NCBI GenBank assembly: GCA_934633985.1
Contig: CAKTYU010000001.1
Span: 165,182 to 229,181 of the forward strand
DNA: 64,000 nt
Source of the DNA: an uncultured Clostridia bacterium
GTDB lineage: Bacteria > Bacillota > Clostridia > Christensenellales > CAG-138
Reading direction: 5' to 3'
Within the stretch, counting starts at the first letter, position 1. Each line of letters opens with the position of its first letter. Below, piece by piece: positions 7,742 to 15,630 of the stretch. Below the pieces are notes generated by a model that worked only from the letters and a program-made list of their open reading frames with translations, was not told the DNA's origin and did no database searches. The translations under genes were made by a program, and so were the position numbers.

Positions 7742-8956
7742 ATGACTAAAAGGGCTTATTACGAAAACGGCGCACTGGAGTGCGAGGCCACGGTGCTTAG
7801 GTGCAGGGCCGCGGAAAACGGCTTTGAGATACTTACCGACGTCACCTCTATTTTTCCTGAAAGCGGCGGGCAGCTTTCGGATACGGGCTTTATAGGGGAC
7901 GCCCGCGTGACCCACGCCCGCGAGGAGGGCAGCGAGGTATGGCACCTGTGCGATAAGGCCATAGATGAGGGCGCAAGGGTAAGGATAGCCGCCGATGCGG
8001 AGCCGCGTCTCGACCATACGCAGCAGCACAGCGGGGAGCATATACTTTCCGGCTTGGCGAGCAGGATGTTCGGGGCGGTAAACGTGGGCTTTCACATGGC
8101 GGAGGATTACGCCACCATAGACCTCGACACGCCGCTTACCCATGAGCAGATAAAGGAGCTCCAGCGTGAGGCCAACCGCGCAGTGCAGTGCAACGTCCCC
8201 GTCGCCTATGAAACGGTACAGGGGGAGGAGCTTGAGCATATCGCGCTCCGCAAGCAGGCCAAGGGCCTTAAGGGGGACATACGCATAGTGTATTTCGACG
8301 GGGGTGAGGTGGATTCCTGCACCTGCTGCGGAACGCACGTGGCCTTCTCCGGCGAGGTGGGGTATATAAAGATAACCGCCCATATAAAATACAAGGGCGG
8401 CACCCGTATATGGTTCGCCTGCGGCATGCGCGCCGTGGAGGATTCCCTAAGGGACAAGGATACGGTGGACGCCCTTGCCGTGCGGTTCAGCGCAAAGCAG
8501 GAGGACGTGCTTAGCGCGGTGCTGCGCCAGGGGGACGAGCTGACCTCGGCAAGGCATCAGCTCAAGGAGCGCACCGAGAGGCTCAATGGGTTTATTGCGG
8601 CGGAGCTCATAGGCAAGGCGGAGACGATAGGCGGCACAAAGCTCATAATAGACATACAGAAGGGTAGCGCCATGAACGAGCTTAAAAACCTCGGAGATAT
8701 GCTCATAAGGGACGAAAACGTGCTGGCGATGCTCTTCGGCGTGACCGGAGACAGCCTCGTATATCAGCTCGTGCGCGGCGGCAAGGTCAAAGCCAGCATG
8801 AAGGAGCTTATAAAGGCTGTGAACGCGGCGACGGGCGGCAAGGGCGGCGGAAGGGACGAATACGCCCAGGGCAGCGCAAAGCTGACCAACGCAACGGACG
8901 CAGAGGGCAGCGTGGAGAGCCTGAGGGGGTATTGCAGGAGCATGCTCAAGGCGTAA
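7742..8956 (+). CDS. alanyl-tRNA editing protein (AlaX-L type, with DHHA1 domain)
   Basis: A 404-residue stand-alone relative of the AlaRS editing half. The zinc-site motif H-T-Q-Q-H-S-G-E-H-I-L (about residues 97-107) supplies HxxxH, and S-C-T-C-C-G-T-H-V (about 196-204) supplies the Cys/His partners. Together they hydrolyse Ser- or Gly-tRNA(Ala). The C-terminal part from about 240 contains a coiled segment and a DHHA1-like end with G-G-K-G-G-G. Length and domain order fit the long AlaX form. The start ATG 7742 follows GAAAGGACA. It is a single gene between a terminator and the infC promoter. Confidence 0.9.
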   Translation: MTKRAYYENGALECEATVLRCRAAENGFEILTDVTSIFPESGGQLSDTGFIGDARVTHAREEGSEVWHLCDKAIDEGARVRIAADAEPRLDHTQQHSGEHILSGLASRMFGAVNVGFHMAEDYATIDLDTPLTHEQIKELQREANRAVQCNVPVAYETVQGEELEHIALRKQAKGLKGDIRIVYFDGGEVDSCTCCGTHVAFSGEVGYIKITAHIKYKGGTRIWFACGMRAVEDSLRDKDTVDALAVRFSAKQEDVLSAVLRQGDELTSARHQLKERTERLNGFIAAELIGKAETIGGTKLIIDIQKGSAMNELKNLGDMLIRDENVLAMLFGVTGDSLVYQLVRGGKVKASMKELIKAVNAATGGKGGGRDEYAQGSAKLTNATDAEGSVESLRGYCRSMLKA

Positions 8957-8985
8957 AAAAACGCGGAAAAACAGCGAATACACTG

Positions 8986-9013
8986 TTGACAAATATCCCG
9001 AATGTGATATAAT
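8986..9013 (+). promoter_or_regulatory. promoter of the infC-rpmI-rplT operon
   Basis: TTGACA (8986-8991), 16-base spacer, TATAAT (9008-9013). Both hexamers are perfect. Transcription would begin near 9020, giving a leader of about 135 bases. Confidence 0.88.
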
Positions 9014-9139
9014 AACCAACGGCAAAGCAGAAGCAGCCCGCTTCTCACCCGCCGGCAGCATTCAGCCAGGCGCGGTAAATACAGGCAATCATCAAAGCTA
9101 ATGTATTCGGCGGGTCTTCAGGCCCGCTGAATTTTTTAT
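9014..9139 (+). promoter_or_regulatory. L20/IF3-type attenuator leader
   Basis: The leader between the promoter and infC ends in a 12-pair hairpin (9105-9116 with 9121-9132, loop TTCA) followed by TTTTTT, a full intrinsic terminator directly in front of the first gene. Attenuation of infC-rpmI-rplT by excess ribosomal protein L20 is established in Bacillus subtilis. The position here fits that mechanism, although I cannot confirm the L20-binding fold from sequence alone. Confidence 0.75.
9105..9138 (+). terminator. leader terminator of the infC operon
   Basis: Stem of 12 pairs (two G-U), tetraloop TTCA and six T residues. It lies upstream of the coding region, so it acts as an attenuator rather than an end-of-operon signal. 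Confidence 0.85.
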
Positions 9140-9154
9140 ATGGAGGTGTCCACC

Positions 9155-9670
9155 ATAGCCAAGGAAGAACTTCAGATCAACGAGGAGATCCGCGATAAGG
9201 AAGTGCGCCTTATCGACGAGAACGGCAACCAGCAGGGCGTTGTTCACAGCGACGTCGCTCTTCGCATGGCAGAAGAGGCGGGGCTCGACCTCGTAAAGAT
9301 AGCCCCTCAGGCCACGCCGCCCGTATGCAAGATAATGGATTACGGCAAGTATAAGTTTGAGCAGGGCAAGCGCGAAAAGGAAGCCAAGAAGAACCAGAAG
9401 GTCATAGACATAAAGGAAATACGCCTTTCCGCCACTATCGATACCCATGATATGGAAGTTAAAGCCAAGGCAACCGAAAAGTTCCTCAAGAACGGGGACA
9501 AGGTAAAGGTGAGCATCCGCTTCCGAGGCCGCCAGATAAAGCACGGGGACCTTGGGCTGGACGTAATGGACACTTTCTATGAGATGGTCAAGGACAGTGC
9601 TGCGATCGACCGCCCTGCCAAGCAGGAGGGACGCAATATGTTCATGATATTAACACCCAAAACCAATTAA
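9155..9670 (+). CDS. infC: translation initiation factor IF-3
   Basis: A 171-residue IF-3 with the N-domain motif I-N-E-E-I-R, V-R-L-I-D, the inter-domain lysine-rich helix (Y-K-F-E-Q-G-K-R-E-K-E-A-K-K-N-Q-K), and the C-domain D-I-K-E-I-R-L-S and V-S-I-R-F-R-G-R. Homology with other IF-3 proteins begins at I-A-K-E-E-L. The start is therefore taken as ATA 9155, with a perfect GGAGGTG six bases upstream. The ATG at 9140 overlaps that ribosome binding site and the terminator T-tract and has no ribosome binding site of its own. A non-AUG start (AUU in many bacteria) is a known feature of infC and allows IF-3 to repress its own synthesis. Confidence 0.9.
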   Translation: MAKEELQINEEIRDKEVRLIDENGNQQGVVHSDVALRMAEEAGLDLVKIAPQATPPVCKIMDYGKYKFEQGKREKEAKKNQKVIDIKEIRLSATIDTHDMEVKAKATEKFLKNGDKVKVSIRFRGRQIKHGDLGLDVMDTFYEMVKDSAAIDRPAKQEGRNMFMILTPKTN

Positions 9671-9687
9671 TACAGGAGGAATACCCC

Positions 9688-9885
9688 ATGCCGAAAATCA
9701 AGACCCATAGGGGTGCTGCAAAACGCTTCAGCGTTACCAAGTCCGGCAAGATCAAGAGAGCAAAGGCCTACAAGAGCCACATCCTTACCAAAAAGACCAC
9801 TAAGCGCGGCCGCAGACTGCGTAAGGGCGGCTTCATTGCCGAGTGCGAAGCCAAGAAGGTTCGCGAGCTGATACCTTATAAGTAG
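9688..9885 (+). CDS. rpmI: 50S ribosomal protein L35
   Basis: A 65-residue basic protein with the L35 signature M-P-K-I-K-T-H-R-G-A-A-K-R-F and the tail R-R-L-R-K-G. It lies 17 bases after infC with AGGAGGA upstream, and is followed 13 bases later by rplT, the standard infC-rpmI-rplT order. It uses ATC rather than ATA for most isoleucines, as expected of a highly expressed gene in this genome. Confidence 0.97.
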   Translation: MPKIKTHRGAAKRFSVTKSGKIKRAKAYKSHILTKKTTKRGRRLRKGGFIAECEAKKVRELIPYK

Positions 9886-9898
9886 GAGGAAATGAATC

Positions 9899-10255
9899 AT
9901 GGCAAGAATAAAGAGAGCAGTTAATGCCGTTAAAAAACGCCGCAAGGTCTTTAAGCTGTCCAAGGGCTACTATGGCGCCAAGAGCAAGCAGTACCGCGCA
10001 GCTTCCCAGCAGGTGATGCGCTCCATGGCTTACGCCTATGTAGGACGCAAGCTCAAAAAGCGTGAATACCGCAAGCTCTGGATCACCCGTATCAACGCAG
10101 GCGCACGCATCTGCGGCACCACTTACAGCCGCATGATCGACGGCCTCAAGAAGGCCGGCGTCGATGTGAACCGCAAGGTTCTGGCCGATCTCGCCGTAAA
10201 CGATATGGCAGCCTTCAAGAAGCTGGCCGATATCGCCGTCGAGGCAAGGGCGTAA
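9899..10255 (+). CDS. rplT: 50S ribosomal protein L20
   Basis: A 118-residue L20: M-A-R-I-K-R-A-V-N-A start, K-G-Y-Y-G-A-K-S-K-Q-Y-R-A-A and W-I-T-R-I-N-A-G-A-R. L20 binds 23S rRNA early in large-subunit assembly and, in Firmicutes, the leader of its own operon. AGGAGGAA precedes the ATG. It is the last gene of the operon, with a terminator at 10273. Confidence 0.97.
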   Translation: MARIKRAVNAVKKRRKVFKLSKGYYGAKSKQYRAASQQVMRSMAYAYVGRKLKKREYRKLWITRINAGARICGTTYSRMIDGLKKAGVDVNRKVLADLAVNDMAAFKKLADIAVEARA

Positions 10256-10272
10256 ATAAGCATAAATAAAAT

Positions 10273-10300
10273 AGCGCAGTCATAAACGGCTGCGCTGTTT
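10273..10300 (+). terminator. terminator of the infC operon
   Basis: AGCGCAG (10273-10279) pairs with CTGCGCT (10290-10296), followed by a short T run. Confidence 0.75.
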
Positions 10301-10321
10301 CATTAAAGGGAGGATGTGCCG

Positions 10322-11071
10322 ATGCTTATACAGAGCACCAGTAATCCAACGGTAAAGCGGGTGCGCTCGCTGCTGACTAAAAAAGGGCGCAGGGAGACGG
10401 GGCTTCACCTCATAGAGGGTGAAAGGCTTGTTGCGGAGGCGGCTTCCTCCGGCGCGGATATAGCTTATCTGTTCGTCGAGGAAGGGCATGAGCCCATGCT
10501 TTTCCCGAATTGCAGCGTTTATCAGGTGACGCACCATGTGCTGGAGAGCATGACGGATACCTACAGCCCGCAAAGCGTCTGCGCGGCGGTAAAGACCCCG
10601 GATATTAAGCTTCCGGACGAGTATCCGGAAGGCCTTATAGTGGCGCTGGACTGCGTGCAGGACCCGGGTAATATGGGGACCATAATACGCACAGCCGATG
10701 CTATGGGTGCTGCGGGGCTGCTTTTGAGTTCCGGCTGCGCAGACCCATTTGGCCCAAAGGTGCTGCGTTCTACAATGGGCAGCATATATCACCTGCCCAT
10801 ATGGCAGGGTGAGCTTGCTGCTGAGCTTGTAAAGCTGAAGTCTGAGGATTTCAGGCTGATATGCGGCCACCTCGCAGGAAACGAGATATTGCCCGAGCCC
10901 GGCCGCCGCTGCGTGCTTATAATAGGAAACGAGGGCAACGGAGTGTCAGATGCTGTGGCGGAGCTGTGCGATAAATACAGGCTGCCCATGTTCGGAAGGG
11001 CTGAGAGCCTCAACGCCTCGGTGGCCGCCGGCATAATGATGTATGAAATAGCTAAGGAAATGCGAAAATAG
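10322..11071 (+). CDS. SpoU/TrmH-family RNA 2'-O-methyltransferase
   Basis: A 249-residue SPOUT enzyme. It has an N-terminal RNA-binding substrate domain (I-Q-S-T-S-N-P-T-V-K-R-V-R-S-L), then the knotted catalytic domain with A-L-D-C-V-Q-D-P-G-N-M-G-T-I-I-R-T-A-D-A, C-A-D-P-F-G-P-K-V-L-R-S-T-M-G-S, I-I-G-N-E-G-N-G-V and the C-terminal S-L-N-A-S-V-A-A-G-I-M. This is the group that methylates ribose in rRNA, often found near rplT or pheST; the exact site is unknown. ATG 10322 is eight bases after GGGAGG; GTG 10316 is too close to it. Confidence 0.9.
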   Translation: MLIQSTSNPTVKRVRSLLTKKGRRETGLHLIEGERLVAEAASSGADIAYLFVEEGHEPMLFPNCSVYQVTHHVLESMTDTYSPQSVCAAVKTPDIKLPDEYPEGLIVALDCVQDPGNMGTIIRTADAMGAAGLLLSSGCADPFGPKVLRSTMGSIYHLPIWQGELAAELVKLKSEDFRLICGHLAGNEILPEPGRRCVLIIGNEGNGVSDAVAELCDKYRLPMFGRAESLNASVAAGIMMYEIAKEMRK

Positions 11072-11101
11072 GCGCTTTTAAAAAAAGAAGGTGTGAGCTG
11101 T

Positions 11102-11515
11102 ATGTGGCTTGTATGCGCCATACTCAGCGCGGTGTTCGCCGCCGCGACGTCCATACTTGCCAAGGTAGGCATAGAGGGTGTTGGCTCCAACCTCGCCACG
11201 GCCATACGCACTATGGTAGTTGTGGTGATGGCGTGGGTCATGGTGTTAATCACCAATCAGCAGGGCGGAATAAGCGGGATAACGCCGAAGAGCTGGCTGT
11301 TCCTGTGCCTGTCCGGCCTTGCCACCGGCGCTTCGTGGCTCTTCTATTATAGGGCCATACAGATAGGCGAGGTGAGCAAGGTAGTGCCAATAGACAAGCT
11401 GAGCGTAGTCATAACGCTGATACTTGCGTTTGTGTTCCTGCATGAGAGATTCACATGGAAAAGCGCGGTGGGGGCCGCGCTCATAACCGCGGGAACGCTT
11501 ATAATGGTGCTGTAA
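11102..11515 (+). CDS. small EamA/DMT-family membrane protein
   Basis: About 137 residues and four or five membrane segments, a half-size EamA transporter domain. The C-terminal S-K-V-V-P-I-D-K-L-S-V-V-I-T-L-I-L-A-F-V-F-L-H-E motif followed by G-A-A-L-I-T-A-G-T is diagnostic of this group. Small EamA proteins work as dimers; the substrate is unknown. ATG 11102 follows GAAGGTG; GTG 11093 in the same frame is possible but very near that site. Confidence 0.85.
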   Translation: MWLVCAILSAVFAAATSILAKVGIEGVGSNLATAIRTMVVVVMAWVMVLITNQQGGISGITPKSWLFLCLSGLATGASWLFYYRAIQIGEVSKVVPIDKLSVVITLILAFVFLHERFTWKSAVGAALITAGTLIMVL

Positions 11516-11557
11516 AAGGTTTAGAGCACAAACACCGTTTAAAAAGCAGGAGGTAAA

Positions 11558-12253
11558 GTGGACAACAAAAACAACTGCATTATTTGCGGAGCCGAGCTTG
11601 AGTATTTTAATTCGCCAAAAACGATAGAATGCGAGCTGTGCCACAGGATATTTCAGACTAACGCCGCCTGTAAGAACGGCCACTATATATGCGATAAATG
11701 CCACAGTACCAACGCTGTGGAGTTGATCCGCAGCGTGTGCGGCAGCACAAAGAGTAAAAACCCAATAGAAATAATACGGAAGCTGATGGCACAACCTGCG
11801 GTGCATATGCACGGCCCGGAACACCACATACTCGTGGGCTCTGCGATTATATCTGCTTTTCATAACTGCGGAGGCGATGTGAATCTGAATGCCGCATTGG
11901 ATGAAATGAAAAACAGGGGAGAGCAGGCGCCGGGTGGGATATGCGGGTTCTGGGGCTGCTGCGGCGCAGCAGTCAGCTGCGGAATGGCAATAAGCATAAT
12001 AACCGGAGCAACGCCGCTTAGCGGGCAGGAATGGGGTTTAGCCAACCTTATGACGTCCGAAGCACTGGAAAGAATAGCGGCCATAGGTGGCCCGCGGTGC
12101 TGCAAGCGGGACAGCTTTACAGCTGTAAGCGCTGCGGCGGAGTTCATAGAAGAGAAATTCGGTATAAGGCTTGAAATGCCGGAAAAAATAATTTGCGGCT
12201 TTTATCCTATGAATGGACAGTGCCTTGGGGATAGATGTCCGTTTCATCCTTAA
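11558..12253 (+). CDS. DUF5714 cysteine-rich protein
   Basis: A 231-residue protein starting at GTG 11558 with AGGAGG four bases upstream. It has an N-terminal Cys-rich zinc-binding part (C-I-I-C, C-E-L-C, C-D-K-C) and a C-terminal domain with H-x-L-V-G-S-A, P-G-G-I-C-G-F-W-G-C-C-G-A-A and C-C-K-R-D. This matches the DUF5714 family of anaerobes, sometimes found near radical-SAM or methyl-transfer genes. The role is unknown. The many conserved Cys suggest metal or Fe-S binding, which is inference. Confidence 0.8.
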   Translation: MDNKNNCIICGAELEYFNSPKTIECELCHRIFQTNAACKNGHYICDKCHSTNAVELIRSVCGSTKSKNPIEIIRKLMAQPAVHMHGPEHHILVGSAIISAFHNCGGDVNLNAALDEMKNRGEQAPGGICGFWGCCGAAVSCGMAISIITGATPLSGQEWGLANLMTSEALERIAAIGGPRCCKRDSFTAVSAAAEFIEEKFGIRLEMPEKIICGFYPMNGQCLGDRCPFHP

Positions 12254-12274
12254 AAAAGCTAAAGATAAACAGAG

Positions 12275-12302
12275 AAGAGCCCCATTTAGGTGAGGCTCTT
12301 TC
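12275..12302. terminator. terminator between DUF5714 and maf
   Basis: AAGAGCC (12275-12281) pairs with GGCTCTT (12294-12300). It is usable by both convergent genes. Confidence 0.7.
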
Positions 12303-12314
12303 ATATGCTTTATA

Positions 12315-12899
12315 TTATGTTCTCGCCGCCCTTTGCCAGTCCGGGTATATCCCCACCTTGGCGAGCATATGGTACAGCTTGTGCATGGGCATACCGATTA
12401 TGGTAAAATAGCAGCCCTCGACCCGCTTTACGAACACCGCGGCAGGGCCCTGTATGCCGTATGCCCCCGCCTTGTCGAGCGGCTCGCCGGAGGCTACATA
12501 GGCGCGTATGTCAGCTTCGGGTATAGCCTCCATGGTCACCTCGGTGGTGTCATGGCATACGTCGCAGCCCTGATCGGTCAGTACCGCAACCCCGGTGTAT
12601 ACCGTGTGCGTTTTGCCGGATAGCTTTTTCAGTATGCTCACGGCATCCTCGGGGTCCCTGGGCTTGCCGATTATTTCTCCGTCGAGCCATACTATGGTGT
12701 CCGCGCCGACCACACAGGCGCCGGGTTTATCCTTCTTTACGGCGCCCGCCTTGCGAAGGGCAAGCTGCTCCACAAATTCACCGGGCCGGGTAAAGGGTAT
12801 GTTCTCGTCGGCATCGCTGGTTATGGCGGTGTAATCGAGGCCCACAAGGCTGAAAAGCTCCCTGCGGCGGGGGGATTGGGAAGCGAGAATAAGCTCCAT
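12315..12899 (-). CDS. maf: Maf-type nucleoside triphosphate pyrophosphatase
   Basis: A 194-residue Maf protein: L-A-S-Q-S-P-R-R-R-E-L (residues 5-15), A-D-T-I-V-W-L-D-G and K-P-R-D-P-E-D-A with the Asp and Lys residues of the active site. Maf enzymes hydrolyse dTTP, UTP or modified nucleotides and are linked to septum control. ATG 12899 is six bases after GAGGTGA. It is divergent from mreB, whereas maf is often cotranscribed ahead of mreB in other Firmicutes. Confidence 0.93.
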   Translation of the reverse strand: MELILASQSPRRRELFSLVGLDYTAITSDADENIPFTRPGEFVEQLALRKAGAVKKDKPGACVVGADTIVWLDGEIIGKPRDPEDAVSILKKLSGKTHTVYTGVAVLTDQGCDVCHDTTEVTMEAIPEADIRAYVASGEPLDKAGAYGIQGPAAVFVKRVEGCYFTIIGMPMHKLYHMLAKVGIYPDWQRAART

Positions 12900-13037
12900 A
12901 CATTTCACCTCAAAAAAATTCTCAAAAAATCACATATTGTAGAATATCACAGCTTGCGGACAAACGCAAACCCGAAGGGTATATCTGTAACAATATATGG
13001 AAATACTTTTTTGCGAAGATCACACGGAGGTATTTCT

Positions 13038-14081
13038 ATGCTTGGAATAAGATTTTTGCGGGATATATTCGGCGAGGCGGTGGCGCTGGATCTCGGCACC
13101 GTGAACACCCTTGCGGCCATAAGGGGAAGGGGGATAGTGCTTAGGGAGCCCAGCGCCGTGGCGGTGTCCATGGGCGGCGAAAGGGAGGTGCTTGAGTTGG
13201 GCGGCAAGGCCATGCGTATGCTGGGCCGCACCCCGGGGCAGATAACCGTAAGCTACCCCATGAGGGACGGCGTTATAGCGGATATGGCGCTGGCGGAGGC
13301 CATGATACGCTTTACCATAGCCGAGGCGCTGGGGAGAAGGGCGGGGCCCTTGGGCATACGCCTTGGGCTGTGCCTGCCCCTGTGCGTAAACGACATAGAG
13401 CGCAGGGCGCTTATGGAGGCCGCAAAGAACGCGGGCGCAAGGGATATGGTGGTGCTTAACGAGGCCCTTGCCGCCGCCATAGGCGCGGGGCTGCCGGTGA
13501 GCGAGCCCGTGGGCAGCATGGTGGTGGATATAGGCGGCGGGACTACCGACGCCGCGGTGGTGGCGCTGGGCGGCATAGCCTGCCATAAGTCGGTCCGCAC
13601 CGGCGGCACGCACATCGACAGGGCCATAGCGGAGTATATGGCCCGGGAGTATAAGCTGAGCATAGGCGAGCGCACGGCGGAGCAGATAAAGCTCACGCTG
13701 GGCAGCGCCCTCATGGGGGGCGACGAGCACATGGAGGTCCGGGGCAGGAGCATGGACACAGGACTGCCCCAAAGCATAGCAGTCGGGCAGGGGGAGATAA
13801 GCTATGCCATAATAAAGCCTGTGCGCCGCATAGTGGGAGCCATAAAGGATGCGCTTGCGGAGACGCCGCCGGAGCTTGCGGGGGATATATACGACAGCGG
13901 CATAATGCTTACCGGCGGCGGGGCCATGCTGGACGGCCTTGCGGAGTACGTGAGCCGCGAGACACATATAGCCGTGCGTGTGGCGGAGGAGGCGGAGAGC
14001 TGTGTTGTGCTGGGCGCGCTTAGGGCGCTGGATATAAGGGACAGGATAGACTGCATACAGGACGGCGAGCTTACCGCGTAG
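13038..14081 (+). CDS. mreB: rod-shape protein MreB
   Basis: A 347-residue actin homologue. Phosphate-1 loop D-L-G-T-V-N-T-L (about 19-26), connect and phosphate-2 loop V-V-D-I-G-G-G-T-T-D-A, then G-G-T-H-I-D-R-A-I and L-T-G-G-G-A-M-L-D-G. Filaments of MreB direct side-wall synthesis together with MreC, MreD and the penicillin-binding protein encoded downstream. ATG 13038 has GGAGG seven bases upstream. Frame-compatible sequence back to 12876 overlaps maf and has no ribosome binding site. Confidence 0.95.
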   Translation: MLGIRFLRDIFGEAVALDLGTVNTLAAIRGRGIVLREPSAVAVSMGGEREVLELGGKAMRMLGRTPGQITVSYPMRDGVIADMALAEAMIRFTIAEALGRRAGPLGIRLGLCLPLCVNDIERRALMEAAKNAGARDMVVLNEALAAAIGAGLPVSEPVGSMVVDIGGGTTDAAVVALGGIACHKSVRTGGTHIDRAIAEYMAREYKLSIGERTAEQIKLTLGSALMGGDEHMEVRGRSMDTGLPQSIAVGQGEISYAIIKPVRRIVGAIKDALAETPPELAGDIYDSGIMLTGGGAMLDGLAEYVSRETHIAVRVAEEAESCVVLGALRALDIRDRIDCIQDGELTA

Positions 14082-14144
14082 GCGCTGCAATATGGCAAAA
14101 TCCGGTCCGGTTTTTAAACAAATGTAACGATTTGCCGCCATGCC

Positions 14145-14173
14145 TTGCACATGGCGGTGCTTGCATTTATAAT
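14145..14173 (+). promoter_or_regulatory. promoter before mreC
   Basis: TTGCAC (14145-14150), 17-base spacer, TATAAT (14168-14173) in the 173-base gap between mreB and mreC. mreC-mreD-PBP2 can thus be transcribed apart from mreB. Confidence 0.75.
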
Positions 14174-14254
14174 AATTATCGGAGTTTTATAGCGAGCCTG
14201 TACATGGCGGCCGCGGAGTGCTTTTCCCTGCGGCGTAACGATAAGGAGCGGATA

Positions 14255-15109
14255 ATGCACGATTTTTTTCGCAGCAAGGGCTTTTTGATAATACTGATAA
14301 TAATAGCCGTGCTGTCCATATTCATAGCGGCGACATATCGGGACCGGGCAAAGGTGTCCTTTATTGAGGATACCGTAAATTCGCTGGTCAAGCCGGTGCA
14401 GGGCTTTTCCGTTAAGGCGTCCAATTCCATAATACACTTTTTTGAGAGGGTGTTCAGCTCCACAGATCTGGATAAGGAAAACGAGCAGCTTAGGGTAAAG
14501 CTGGCCCAGTACGAGATAATCGAAAGCGAGCTGGAGACAATGCGGGAGGAGAACGCGCGCCTGAAGGAGCTTTTGAATTACACGGACATTACCGACAATT
14601 ACAGCTATGTGACCTCCACCGTAATAGGCAAGAGCCAGGGTATATGGTTCAGCGAATTTACGGTGAACGCGGGCCGCAGGGACGGCGTTGAGGAAAATAT
14701 GGCGGTGGTGAACTCGCAGGGGCTGGTGGGGCGCGTAAACAGCGTGAGCGCAAGCACCTGCAAGGTGACGGCCATAATAGACAGCACCTCGGACATAAGC
14801 GCAATGGTGGAGCGCACGCGCGATTACGGCTTTGCGCGGGGCATACTCAATACCGACGAAAAGGAAACGCTGGAGCTTTACTACCTGCCCAGCGGCTACG
14901 ACCTTGTTCCGGGCGACACCATAGTTACCTCCGGCATAGGCGGGACCTTCCCGAAGGGCATAGCCATAGGCACCGTGACAGAGGTATCCCGCTCCAGTGA
15001 CGACGCGGAGGAGAGGAACGCCATAATCGAGCCGGCGGTGGATTTTCTACGGCTGGAGGAGGTAATGATAGTAAAGGTAGACAACAAAGGGGAGGAAAAG
15101 ACGGAGTAA
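14255..15109 (+). CDS. mreC: rod-shape protein MreC
   Basis: A 284-residue bitopic protein. One N-terminal membrane helix (about 9-26) is followed by a coiled coil (about 72-105, D-K-E-N-E-Q-L-R-V-K-L ... E-N-A-R-L-K-E-L-L) and the double beta-barrel MreC domain (V-I-G-K-S, G-L-V-G-R-V, I-D-S-T-S-D-I-S, T-S-G-I-G-G-T-F-P-K-G). It scaffolds the elongasome outside the membrane. ATG 14255 follows AAGGAG. All isoleucines near the start are coded by ATA. The stop overlaps mreD. Confidence 0.93.
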   Translation: MHDFFRSKGFLIILIIIAVLSIFIAATYRDRAKVSFIEDTVNSLVKPVQGFSVKASNSIIHFFERVFSSTDLDKENEQLRVKLAQYEIIESELETMREENARLKELLNYTDITDNYSYVTSTVIGKSQGIWFSEFTVNAGRRDGVEENMAVVNSQGLVGRVNSVSASTCKVTAIIDSTSDISAMVERTRDYGFARGILNTDEKETLELYYLPSGYDLVPGDTIVTSGIGGTFPKGIAIGTVTEVSRSSDDAEERNAIIEPAVDFLRLEEVMIVKVDNKGEEKTE

Positions 15110-15627
15110 TGTACCGGCTGTATGCGGCGCTGAGCATAGTGATCGGGATATACCTCGACTCGGTGCTGTTTGCAAAAGTGAATATAGCCGGCGTGGTGCC
15201 GGACTGCGTGCTGGTGGTGATAGTGTGCATGGGCATACAGCTCGGCGCGGCGGAGGCTGCGGCGGCAGGCTGCGCCGTCGGGCTCATCATAGATATACTT
15301 TTCGGCAAGGCGGTGGGCATAAACGCCATAGCCTATATGGTGGCCGGCGCCGTGGGAGGCATATTCTATAAAAAATACTATGCGGACAACATGATAATAC
15401 CGGTGCTTACGGTCGGCGTATGCGCTTTTTTGAAGGAAAACCTTATGGCGGTACTCACAAAAATGGTGGGCGGGCGGTTTTCCTACTTCGGCATGCTTAT
15501 AACCTACATGGTACCGTCGGCGCTGATGAGCGCGGCGCTCTGCATACCGGCGCACGCGCTGCTAAAGCCCCGGCTTATGCTCTCCGCCAAAAAACGCTAT
15601 GACAGGAGCGCCGGAGGAATAAAATAA
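15109..15627 (+). CDS. mreD: rod-shape protein MreD
   Basis: A 172-residue membrane protein with about five helices, placed directly after mreC (TAATG overlap) and before a penicillin-binding protein. This order is diagnostic for mreD, whose sequence is poorly conserved. The G-L-I-I-D-I-L-F-G-K-A-V-G-I-N-A stretch fits the family. Confidence 0.88.
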   Translation: MYRLYAALSIVIGIYLDSVLFAKVNIAGVVPDCVLVVIVCMGIQLGAAEAAAAGCAVGLIIDILFGKAVGINAIAYMVAGAVGGIFYKKYYADNMIIPVLTVGVCAFLKENLMAVLTKMVGGRFSYFGMLITYMVPSALMSAALCIPAHALLKPRLMLSAKKRYDRSAGGIK

Positions 15628-15630
15628 ATA

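Noticed and set aside
9140..9142. ATG 9140 as the infC start
   Set aside because: It overlaps the terminator T-tract and the ribosome binding site; homology starts at the downstream ATA.
13020..14150. A 376-codon minus-strand frame over mreB
   Set aside because: Antisense to mreB; composition rich in His, Arg and Tyr, no ribosome binding site and no known domain.
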